A stretch of DNA of 64,000 nt, taken from positions 342,501 through 406,500 of the forward strand of contig JABMCL010001163.1 of NCBI GenBank assembly GCA_018857735.1. The letters run 5' to 3'. Source of the DNA: Alviniconcha marisindica. Lineage: Eukaryota > Mollusca > Gastropoda > Provannidae. Under the pieces are notes generated by a model. It searched no databases. It was given only the letters and a program-made list of their open reading frames with translations, and had not been told where the DNA came from. The position numbers were made by a program, and so were the translations under genes. Below are positions 13,501 through 26,100 of the stretch, piece after piece; within the stretch, counting starts at the first letter, position 1, and every line of letters starts with the position of its first letter.

Positions 13501-16500
13501 TGGTCACCAAGGCTTCAGTGTTGGTCTGTTTTTCCTTGCAGTGGTCATCAAGGCTTCAGCGTGGCGGCAGTGGCTCTGGCATCCAGTGCAATCCAGCTGC
13601 TGACCTCATTGCTGGACGACCTGCAGATTGAGGGCAGCTTTGGAGAACTGGAGGTACCCACATGTTGTATTTGGAACTGTGGCTGTGATGCTGTCTTTTT
13701 TATTACTTATGATGGTTTGCAAGGTGTGCTGTGTGTGTGCATATGTGCGTGCGCTATGTGTGTACTTTGTGTGTGTGTGTGTGTGAGCACATGAGAGAAA
13801 GAGATAGAGAGATTCTGCAACTGATCTTCGTTTCGCAGTGGTGTTGCGTGTCATATGGAAGAGTTTATCAACTATTTTTATGTGACAGTCAATATAGAAT
13901 CAATACTCTACCTTTGCTTCTTTAGGCACCGTCAGGAGAAGTTCCACCAGGCCTTGACATCAAACTGCTGACGCCCCTGTCAGCATGGCAACGTGTTCGT
14001 GGACTGTTAGCCTCGGTGGGGCTTGTGGACCTCCTGTTCAACCTTGTCAGCGTCTCCTTCAGAAAGGTGAGAGCACGTGGTGTTCAGCCTTGTCAGTGTC
14101 TCTTTCAGAAAGGTGAGAGTACGTGGTGTTCAGCCTTGTCAGTGTCTCTTTCAGAAAGGTGAGAGCACGTGGTGTTCAGCCTGTCAGTGTCTCTTTCAGA
14201 AAGGTGAGAGCACGTGGTGTTCAGCCTTGTCAGCGTCTCCTTCAGAAAGGTGAGAGCACGTGGTGTTCAGCCTTGTCAGTGTCTCTTTCAGAAAGGTGAG
14301 AGTACATTGTTGGTGTTGGAGCTGGTCAGCGTCTCCTTCAGAAAGGTGAGAGCACATTGTTGGTGTTGAACCTTGTCAGCGCCTCTTTCAGAAAGGTGAG
14401 AGCACATTGTTGGTGTTGCAGCCTGGTCAGGTCTCCTTCAGAAAGGTGAGAGCACTTGTTGGTGTTGAACCTGTCAGCTCTTTCAGAAAGGTGAGAGTAC
14501 ATTGTTGGTGTTGGAGTTGGTCAGTGTCTCCTTCAGAAAGGTGAGAGCACATTGTTGGTGTTGAACCTTGTCAGCGCCTCTTTCAGAAAAGGTGAGATAA
14601 CATTGTTGGTGTTGAACCTTGGGCAGTGTCTCCTTCAGAAAGGTGAGAGCACTTGTTGGTGTTGAACCTTGTCAGCGCCTCTTTCAGAAAGGTGAGATAA
14701 CATTGTTGGTGTTGGAGTTGGTCAGTGTCTCCTTCAGAAAGGTGAGCACGTTGTTGGTGTTGAACCTTGTCAGCACCTCTTTCAGAAAGGTGAGATAACG
14801 TTGTTGGTGATCAACCTTGTCAGTGTCTCCTTCAGAAAGGTGAGAGCACTTTGTTGGTGTTGAACCTTGTCAGCGCCTCTTTCAGAAAGGTGAGATAACA
14901 TTGTTGGTGTTGGAGTTGGTCAGTGTCTCCTTCAGAAAGGTGAGAGCACGTTGTTGGTGTTGAACCTTGTCAGCACCTCTTTCAGAAAGGTGAGATAACG
15001 TTGTTGGTGATCAACCTTGTCAGTGTCTCCTTCTGAAAGGTGAGGGCACATTGTTGAACCTTGTCAGTGTCTCTTCAGAAAGGTGAGATTATGTTCTCCG
15101 TAAAAAGTGATGTTGGCCACTAACTTCCTGTGACACAGAAGCAAGTCAGTGAGCTGTTGGTCCAGGTAGCCTACCCTGGTGAAGTTAGCCACTAACTTCC
15201 TGTGACGCAGAAGCAAGTCAGTGAGCTGTTGGTCCAGGTAGCCTACCCTGGTGAAGTTAGCCACTAACTTCCTGTGATGCAGAAGCAAGTCAGTGAGCAG
15301 TTGGTCCAGGTAGCCTACCCTGGTGAAGTTAGCCACTAACTTCCTGTGATGCAGCAGCAAGTCAGTGAGCAGTTGGCCCAGGTAACCTACCGCAAAAAAA
15401 AGAGCTGCATTTGATGATGTGGCTGTTTGCAGGCGGTGGTGCTGAAGCGGGCCAAGCAAGGGTCAGAGACGGCAGAGACCAGCAGCAGCAGCACGTCCGA
15501 CTCCAACACCTTCTACGAGGATGACTTCAGCACCACAGAGGACAGCAGTGAAGAGGGTAGGTCTGCTTTGTACAAGCCTAGTGGAAAGATGTGTCAGTGT
15601 GATGGAGGGGAAAGAGATGTGTAGTGTGATGGAGGAGAAAGCAGACCTGTTTACCCCTACGGTTTCGTCGTAATTCCTACGGATTCAGACCTCAAATTCT
15701 GCTGTTACGCTGGTTGGGTAAAAAATTACAGTCATTGTCCGATTTTCCCTTTCCCACATTTTAAGCTGGAGTAAAACCGCAGGCACAGGATCGAAACTGT
15801 CAAAGGGCCAAAACCAAGTCATGACAGGAAATTACTTCCCTTGGAATACTGACTGCGCATGCTCATTGTTAAAACTCTGCTTCTGCCGCCATCTTTGAAG
15901 TGTGCTTTGGGAAGATGAGTAAAAGATGTGTTGAAGATTCGGGATTGACTACTCCCAAGAAAATTAAGGCGACCCAACATTATCGCCCAGAGTATCGTGA
16001 GAGGTGGTCATGTTTATTGCATTCGCGAAAAGGCAATTCGTTCACTTGACATCAACTTCACTTGTGCACATGGTGGTGGAAACGATTGCAAGAGGCACGT
16101 GAAGTCCATTCACCACAAAGATTATGAATCTTTTAAAGAAATCCCAGCCGTCTTGTTTAAAGTTTCTGGAAGCAAAGCGAGGTGAAGGCCAGCAGGACAT
16201 CATTAGAGCTGAAGCCATGATGTGCGACTTGTTAGTCGTCAAGACTTGTAATCATCACGATCCATGGATCTATTGGGTGTTTCTAATAATAGTTTAAACA
16301 AAATGCTGTTGCACTTGAACTTGAGGCTATTGTGCCTTCATTTGTTACAATCTTGGTTTGAGTAAAAATTAACTGTGAATACATCTGTCTAAAACATTGT
16401 GTGAGATATGAATATATAAGAGTGAAAAATGGAGTGTGTGTATTACTGACAGTCACCTTGGATTACTGACAACTTCTGCCCAAAGTACTGACAAGTGAAA

Positions 16501-19500
16501 AAAAGGGGTAAACAGGTCCTAGAAAGAGATGTGTCAGTGTGATGGAGGAGAAAGAGATGTGTCAGTGTGATGGAGGAGAAAGATGTGTCAGTGTGATGGA
16601 AGAGAAAGATGTGTGTCGGTGTGATGGAGGAGAAAGAGATATGTAGTGTGATGGAGGAGAAAGAGATGTGTAGTGTGATGGAGGGGAAAGATGTGTAGTG
16701 TGATGGAGGAGAAAGAGATGTGTCAGTGTGATGGAAGAGAAAGATGTGTCAGTGTGATGGAAGAGAAACATGTGTGTCAGTGTGATGGAGGAGAAAGAGA
16801 CATGCAGTGTGATGGAGGAGAAAGATGTGTAGTGTGATGGAGGAGAAAGAGATGTGTCAGTGTGATGGAGGAGAAAGATGTGTGTCAGTGCGATGGAGGA
16901 GAAAGCTGTGTCAGTGTGATGGAGGAGAAAGAGATGTGTGTCAGTGTGATGGAGGAGAAAGAGATGTGTAGTGTGATGGAGGAGAAAGAGATGTGTCTGT
17001 GTGATGGAGGAGAAAGGTGTGTGTCGGTGCGATGGAGGAGAAAGATGTGTCAGTGTAATGGAGGAGAAAGAGATGCACCAATGTGATGGAGGAGAAAGAG
17101 ATGTGTAGTGTTCTGGAGGGAAAAGGGATGTGTAGTGTGATGGAGGAGAAAGAGATGTGTTAGTGTAATGGAGGAGAAAGATGTGTGTCAGTGCGATGGA
17201 GGAGAAAGATGTGTCAGTGTAATGGAGGAGAAAGAGATGCGCCAGTGTGATGGAGGAGAAAGAGATGTGTAGTGTTCTGGAGGGAAAAGGGATGTGTAGT
17301 GTGATGGAGGAGAAAGAGATGTGTCAGTGTGATGGGGATAATCGGAAGGAGGGGAGAGGGGGGATCTGCCATTGAGGTGATATGGTGATATTTGTGTAAA
17401 GATTGTGTTGTGCGGTGACTGTGTTGTGTGGTGCTTGTGTTGTGCAGTGATTGCAATGTGCGGTGATTGTGGTGTGCAGTGATTGTGGTGTGTGGGATTG
17501 TGTTGTGTAGTATTGTGTTGTGCAGTGGTAGTGTTGTGTAGTATTGTGTTGTGTGGTGATTGTGTTGTACAGTGATTGTGTTGTTTAGTATTGTGTTGTG
17601 ATTGTGTTGTGTGGGATTGTATTGTGAGGTGATTGTGTTGTGCAGTGATTGTGTTGTGTTGTGTTGTGTGGTGATTGTGTGTGGCTGTGCTGTGTGGGAT
17701 CTTATTGTGAGGTGATTGTGCTGTGCTTTGATTGTGTTGTGTGGTGATTGTGCTGTGTGTGGCTGTGCAGTGTGGTGATTGTTCTGTGTGTGGCTGTGCA
17801 GTGTGGTGATTGTGCTGTGTGCAGCCGTGCTGTGTGGTGATTGTGCTGTATGGTGATTGTGCTGTGTGGTGATTGTGCTGTGTGGGGCTGTGCTGTGTGG
17901 TGATTGTGCTGTGTGGGGCTGTGCTGTGTGGTGATTGTGCTGTGTGGTGATTGTGCTGTGTGGGGCTGTGCTGTGTGGTGATTGTGCTGTGTGCGGCTGT
18001 GCTGTGTGGTGATTGTGCTGTGTGGTGATTATCAGATGATGACTCAGAGCCCATCCTGGGAGAGTGGCTAGAGGGCACGTTGTCACCGGAGGAGGACACA
18101 GAGCCACCCCCCACCTCCCCAGTGCCCCCTCGCCTGGAGGTGCAGGGCGACAGCAAGCGCAGCCGGCAGCCCTCCACTGACGAGCCACCCAGCCTTGTGC
18201 CTGACAAGCGTGAGCCTGATGGGGTGAGTGTATAGTTTGTAGTTTTGTGTTCTACATCGCCTCTGTGAGGAAACTGGGGTCACTTTCCTTGGAGAAAGCC
18301 AGCGGAGGTGAGGTCAACCTGGGGTTACTTGGAGAAAGCCAGGGAATGTCAGGTCAACCTGGGGTCACCTTTCCTTGGAGAAAGCCAGCAGAGGTCAGGT
18401 CAACCTCGGGTCACTTTCCTTGGAGAAAGCCAGTGGAGGTCGGGTCATCCTGGGGTCACTTTCCTTGGAGAAAGCCAGCGGAGGTTGGGTCACACTATCC
18501 AGGAAGCCCCGATGTAGGCAGACTTTTGACAGATCAGCTGATTTTGTTTGGATGACTTTTTTGTTATTGCTTTGCATGTTTTAAACATTTGCCTGGATAT
18601 AGTGCATGGGACCCACATTTTGGTCTCCATGGAAGGGCTTTGCGCCAAGCCCTCCACCCACAGATGGAAAGGGGAGGGGGAAGATGTAGTCTGGACCAGG
18701 GTTTAAACCCTGGGATCCACTTCTGGTCTCTGTGAAAGGGCTTTGGGCACAAGATGAACCAAGGTTTAAACCCTGGGACCCACTTCTGATCCCTGTGAAA
18801 AGGCTTTGGGCACAAGATGAACCAAAGTTTAAACCCTGGGACCCACTTCTGGTCTCTGTGAAAGGGCTTTGGGCACAAGATGAACCAAGGTTTAAACCCT
18901 GGGACCCACTTCTGGTCCCTGTGAAAGGGCTCTGGGTGCAAGATCCCACCATCTTCTGATGCAGAGAGGAGGGAAAGATTGCTCCTGCAATCTGGACCAC
19001 ACCATGTTTTTCACTATTTGATGGCTGAGTGATTTTAATTGTTTGATGCGTGAATGGTTTTTACTGTTTGATGTGTGGGTGGTTTTCACTATTTGATTGA
19101 TAAATGTTTTTCACTGTTTGATATGTGGATGGTTTTCACTGTTTGATGGATAAATAGTTTTCACCGTTTGATGTGTGGATGGTTTTCACTGTTTGATGGA
19201 TAAATAGTTTTCACTGTTTGATGTGTGGATGGTTTTCACTGTTTGATGGATAAATGGTTTTTACTGTTTCATGTGTGGATGGTTTTCACTGTCTGATGGA
19301 TAAACGGTTTTTACTGTTGGATGTTTGAATGGTTTTTCAGTTCATCGCCTTGGCCTCCAACGTGCTGAACTTCATGAATGTCTACCTCATCAACTCTTCC
19401 GATGCAAACCTGCGCAAGCTGCTGAAGTAAGTGCCGTGACGCTCATGCTGTCCAATGACAGTACATCATCATTTGTGAACCTGGGGCTTGTTTTACAGTA

Positions 19501-20037
19501 AATAACCCGCAGCTCAAAGCAGAATTTGGCTTGTCTCTGGCAAGGGAGTCCACAGATGTTGGGAGGGTGAGAGGGAATGGTCTGGAAATTATTTCAAAAC
19601 CGTTAGTATCTGTCTTTGCTGAGCTGCTGTAGAAGGTGGGGTTGTTACAGTGATGAAGTAGACCGGTGAGCTTGTGACGCCTGGTGAAGCAAGGCTGTGT
19701 TTTGTGCAGAAACACGCTGGGAGAGGATCACATACAGACGCTGGCTGGGCTGGTGCGGGACCTGGACCGGGAGATCTCTCGCAGTGGACACGGTGAGCGT
19801 GGTCAGAGCTTGCAGTGCTCTTGTTCCCAGTTTGAGATAAAGTGTGCAATAATGATAATAATGGACATTTGTAAAGCGCCTACCCTGCGGCTCAAAGCGC
19901 TGAACAAGCATAGTGTAACATGTACATCGAGATGGAAATGTTATCCGCAATAAAAGTGTATATAAGAAAAAAAGGAAAAAAAAGCTAACACATAATATAG
20001 ACAAGGGTTCAAGCGTAACTATGTAAAAGATGCACCA

Positions 20038-20127
<90 letters not shown>

Positions 20128-23100
20128 GATGTGTGGTGATTTCAGACAAAGTGTATGATGGCATTTGTGTTGACTGATGTGCACTTTGATGATTTCAGAC
20201 AAAGTGTATGATGACAATTGTGTTGACTGATGTATACATTGATGATTTCAGACAAAGTGTATGATGACATGTGTGTTGACTGATGTGTACATTGATGATT
20301 TCAGACAAAGTGTATGACGACATGTCAGTGTCGCTGGCCAAGTTCAACCACAGCCTCATTGCCACAGAGTGTGTGTCAGAGACTCTGCAGGTACACACAT
20401 CGTTTCTCACCACATCAGTGTAGGACACTTTGTTGTACACTTGTGTCAAGGAATCGCTTCTTTGTAGTACACTTACATCGAGGAACTGCGTCATTGTTGT
20501 ATGCTTCTGTCAAGGAACCGCATCATTGTTGTATACTTATGTCAGGGAATCACTTCTTTGTAGTACACTTACATCAAGGAACCACATCATTGTTGTATAC
20601 TTACGTCAGGGAATCACTTCTTTGTAGTACACTTACATCAAGGAACCACATCATTTTTGTATACTTACGTCAGGGAATCACTTCTTTGTAGTACACTTAC
20701 ATCAAGGAATGGCATCATTGTATGCTTCTGTCAAGGAACTACATCATTGTTGTGTGCTTATGTCAAGGAACCATGTCATTGTCGTATGCTTCTGTCAAGG
20801 AACTGCATCATTGTAGTGCTCTTATGTTAAAGAACCACATCTTGTAATTCACCTATGTCAAGTAACCGCATCATAGTGTGCTTATGTCAAAGGACCACAT
20901 CACTGTGGTGCACTTGTGTGAATGAATTGCATCATTGTAGTGTGCTTATTTCAAGGACCAACATTGTAGTAAACTTGTCAAGGAACCACATCACTGTGGT
21001 ACACTTATGTCAGGGAACTTCATCATTGTAGTGCAGATACATCTAGGAACCAGATTGTAGTGTGCTTATGTCAAGGAACCACATCAGTATAGTACACTTG
21101 TATTGAAATATGAAATGTCTATTTTTGCATCATTGTAGTGCACTTATATTGAGCAATGTATCTTTCCACAGGATTGCAGTGCACTTATATTAATAATTGT
21201 ATCTTTCCACGTCATTGTCGTATGCATATATTGAGGAATTTATCTTTCCACTTCATTGTAGTACACTTATATTGAGAAATTATCTTTCCACATCATCATG
21301 GTGTGACAGTACACTTATGTTGAGAAATATTCTTTCCGCAGTATACTCATGTCAAAGAAGGCATCTCTCCACCTCACTGTAGTGCGCTTGCGTCAAGGAA
21401 TAGGCCTGATTCACATATACTTTACTTTCTTCATTATTGTATCTACACATAATTATTTTAAAGGAACGAGTCTTTCTCAAAACTAGTTTTGTTTAAGGAG
21501 GCAGGCAGAACTAAAAGAGATCAATATAACAACTTGAACTTGATGATTTTCTTTCAAAATGCTCAGTTGGTTTCAATTAGTTTAGAATCCTACTTGCATT
21601 AGTGACAGTAAGTGGGACTGGATGTAAAAAAGCCTGTCAAGTGTCACAGCTGGCCCAGCAGCTAACTGTGGCCTCACTGATCTTGTTCCTTTGGGTAAGG
21701 TGAGCACATAGCTTTTGTACAAGATGTCAGTGAGGCCGTGCACCCGACAGAAGCGAGCTAGGGCACTTGTCATTGTTGTGCGCAGCAAGTCCTGCATGTT
21801 GTTGCTCGCAAAACTCACGTTAGAAATTAAACGTAAAATTAAAGGAGCATTTTGAAACAAAATGCTTTGAAGTTTTTATTTCGATCTCTTCAACCTGGGA
21901 CAAGACATGTTAGTTACAAGGCTAGTTCCTCAGAGAATGCATTTCTCTACATTATTGTCATACACACTTAAAGGATTGTGTTTTTCCATATCATTATATA
22001 TAATTATGCATTGTATTTAAACATTGTGTTTGTACTCTCTCTGTGTGATCTTTCTCTCCATTGGTGTTGTCCTGTGTGTTGTAGGATCAGCTCCTGCAGC
22101 AGCTTGGGGTGGGCACCGGCACCCCTCCCACTTCCACCACCCCCCAGCTGGAGGCCTGGCCACTGACAGTGCCACCCCACACCCTGGCCCTGCTGCTGGA
22201 GGTCTTGTTGCTACGGCAACAGCGGGAGCGGGAGAGCAAGGTGGTGCGGGCAGGGACAGACGCCACCATCCTGGCCATGTGGTCGCGCTTCCTCGCCTCC
22301 CTCAAGGCAGCCATCTTCAACTTTGACAACCGCTCCGAGCAGTTTGAAGGTAGCCTTTTCCATTCAATACACTTTAAAGGCAGCTTTTCTGCTTTCAGTG
22401 CCACTTTGACTCTCAGTTTTTCCATTCACTGCTACTTTAAAGGTAGCTTTCTGCTTTCAGTGCCACTTTGATGGTCAATTTTCTGTAGCTTTCTGCTTTC
22501 AGTGCCACTTTGAAAATCAGTTTTTCCTTTCACTGCTACTTTAAAGGTAGGTTTCTGCTTTCAGTGCCACTTTGATGGTCAATTTTTCCATTCATTGCCA
22601 CTTTAAAGGCAGATTTCTCCTTACATTGCCACTTGAAAGGTAGTGTTCTACCATTGTACTGCCCTTTGCACTGCATTTTTTCACTGCCTGCTGCATTGTA
22701 TTTCTTTGCTGCCTGTTGCAGATGTGAACGTGGAGCACATGCAGGTGATGATCTTCCTGTTCCACAGCCTGCAGCTGATGCAGAAGAAGTCTCTCCTGGT
22801 GCAGGTGGCCCAGATCATCATCACCGTGGCGGAGATGGACACCAAGTGAGTCTCTGCTCGGCTTGAAGGATGGCCCAGAACCCCTGGGTGCTGCCACTGT
22901 GGCTTGGTTTCTTGTGTGTCATGTCGTGTGCAACCATGGCTTGGTTTCTTGTGCGTCATGTCATGTGCAACCATGGCTTGGTTTCTTGTGCGTCATGTCA
23001 TGTGCAACCATAGCTTGATTTCTGCTGTGTCATGTCATGTGAAACCATGGTGTAGTTTCTTCGGTGTCATGTCCTGTGCAACCATGGCTTGGTTTCTGCT

Positions 23101-26100
23101 ATTTTGTGTCATGTGCAACCATGGTTTGGTTTTTGCGGTGACATGTCATCTGCAACCATGGCTTGGGTTTTTTTTGTGTCATGTAAAACCATGGGTTGGT
23201 TTCTTCTGTGTCATTTTTGGCCTGTGCAAAAACCCTGGCTGGTATTTTGCTGTGTCATGGGCCCGTGCAACCATTTTGGGTTTGGTGTTTTGCTGTGTCC
23301 CTTTTTTTCTTTAAGGTGCAACCATGGTTTGGATTCTGCTGTCACATCTTGTGCAGCCATGGTTTGGTTTCTGCTGTGTCACATGTACAACCATGGTTTG
23401 GTTTCTGCTGTCACATCATGTACAACCATGGTTTGGTTTCTGCTGTGTCACATCATGTACAACCATGGTTTGGTTTCTGCTGTGTCACATCATGTACAAC
23501 CATGGTTTGGTTTTTGCTGTGTCATGTTGTGTACAACCATGGTTTGGTTTCTGTGTCACAAATTGTCCATCGAAACCTTGGTTCCTACTGCATCATGCTT
23601 TGTGTTTACATTTTTGTTATGTGTTTTGTACAAGGTCATCTATAGATGAGTTGAAAGCGTGTTGTATAATTATTTGGATGCAATCCTAAATTTAATGCCT
23701 TAAGTAGTTAGTGTGTTTTTAAGGAAAGTGATTAATGCTCTTCCTATCTTGACAGAAATCTTAATTTTGCTGTTTTCTGAGACAGTGTTTGCATTAGATA
23801 CTTGAAACTTTTCATGGTGGTAATGTCTGTCAAGCTTCGCTCATTCATACCAGTTCCAGTGCCATTTGATCATTTTTGAGCTCACAGTCTAATGGTTTAA
23901 AAAAGTTAAAATCGGTATGTGTTACTGTTTTAGATATGAGTACAGCTGAGTGTGTGCACTTCTCTTTACTGTCTTCATCAACCAGACGTAGCCGTCATGG
24001 TTGTCTGGGCATTAAAAATCAATCCTGTATCTATCCATCATCTTGTTTTCTTCTCCCCTGCAGGCGCATGGAGGAGACGGTGCCACTGGCCTTGAGCCGT
24101 CTGATGCTGGTGCTGGAGTACCTGCTGCACCACCTGTACGACCCCCCACCTGCCCTCCTGGAGCAGGTGCAATGGAACCTCTTCACGGTGCACACCCTGC
24201 CCCAGGGCCGCTGCCAGCCCAGTGCCCCTCCCCCCACGCCCCACTACTTCCACTGCAGGGAGGTGGAGGACAACTTCCGCAAGAGCATCCTCTCCCTTGA
24301 TGCCGCTGAAGGTGGGTTGATGTACTCGTGTGTGTGTGTGGGGGGGGGGGGATGTACCTGTAGGTACATGTGTGCGTGTATGCTTAGAATAAAACCTCTC
24401 CGGACAAGATTTTGTGCTGAATATGTAGTTTAATTACTTTAGTTATGTTGTGAATAATGACGTTGTTGGTCTTGCCGTACCCTGCACACTGTAGATTTTG
24501 TAGATTTAACTTGAGAAAGGGTTTGCATATAAGACAAACAAATTTTTACCATGCATTTGCTTGTGACAGAGTTTGATCTGTAACCCCCTCCAGTTGACAG
24601 GATGTTAAAATCTGATGACAAACTAACTGTGCACTGTAGAGACTAAGGTTTATAGATTGTCCAGATGTTATTGTGCTCGTGGTGAGTTGAACGATATGCA
24701 GTGAAGAGACATTGACCGTTGCCTGTCTTTTCTCTGAAGAGAACAGCCAAGAGCTTTTTCGGTGAAGGTGATGATTAGCTCATCTGTACAAACAACTGCT
24801 TGGCAGGGGAAAAAGTCATAAAGATTGTTCATCGAACAGGTGTTCACCCAGCTGCTTGGCCTGTGTTTCAGTAGGGTCCCTGAAGCCGCGGTTCTACAAC
24901 TTGGGGCCAGCAGATGCCACTACCCAGGACCTGCCAAAGATTGATGGACTGGTACGTGCAACGTGCAGACACTCAGTTTGTCATTTGTTGGTTTGGTCAG
25001 TAACCATGTGCAATGTGCAGACACTCAGTTTGTCATTTGTTGGTCTGGTCAGTAATGATGTGCAATGTGCAGACACTCAGTTTGTCATTTGTTGGTCTGG
25101 TCAGTAACCATGTGCAATGTGCAGACACTCAGTTTGTCACTTGTTGGTCTGGTCAGTAACCATATGCAATGTGCAGACACTGTCATTTGTTGGTCACATC
25201 AGTAACCATGAGCAATGTGCAAACAGTTTGTCTTTTGTTGGTCAGGTCAGTAATTGTGTGCAACATGCAGACACTTAGTTTGTCATTTGTTAGTCTGGTC
25301 AGTAACCGTGTGCAATGTGCAGACATTCAGTTTGTCATTTGTTGGTCTGGTCAGTAACCATGGGCAACATGCAGACACTAGATTTGTCATTTGTTGATCA
25401 TGGCTTGCATGTATGAAGAGCAAATAGCCACCCTAATCACTTTTATCTTTTAAACAGTGATGACACTAAACAAATCAGAAAATGTGAAGTGCAGATAAGG
25501 CTATCTGACTGGCCTAAATGCATTTAAAATTGTAGACTCGTGTAAAGACACCCAGTGTAAAACCACCCTGTAAAGACAGTGACTGTGCTGTGCAGAATAG
25601 CAGCTATCTGCTGTCTAACCCTGACACCATGTGTAAAACCACCCAGTGTACACCCTCTGTGAAGATGCCCTGTGTAACCAGCTAGTGCAAAAACACCCTC
25701 TGTAAAGAAAGACCATGTGTAAAGACAGTGACTGTGTTTTGTGGGCTAGCAGCTGCCTGCTGTCTAACCACAACACCATGTGTAAAACCACCCAGTGTAA
25801 AGACACCCTGTGTAAACCACCCAGTGTAAAGACAGTGATGGTTTAGCAGGCCAGCAGCTGCCTGCTAACCTGAACACCCTGTGTAAAACCACCCAGTGCA
25901 CACCATCTGTAAAGACACCCTGTGTAAACCACCCAATGTAAAAACACCCTCTGTAAAGACCCTCTGTAAAGACAGTAACTAACTGTGTTTTGCAGGCCAG
26001 CAGCTGCCTGCTGTCTAACCTGAACACCCTGTGTAAAACCACCCAGTGTACACCCTCTGTAAAGATACCCTGTGTAAACCACCTAGTGTAAAAACACCCT

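Noticed and set aside
17188..18207. 339- and 324-codon minus-strand frames rich in Thr/His/Gln
   Set aside because: Reverse reads of T/G minisatellites adjoining and overlapping exon 12.
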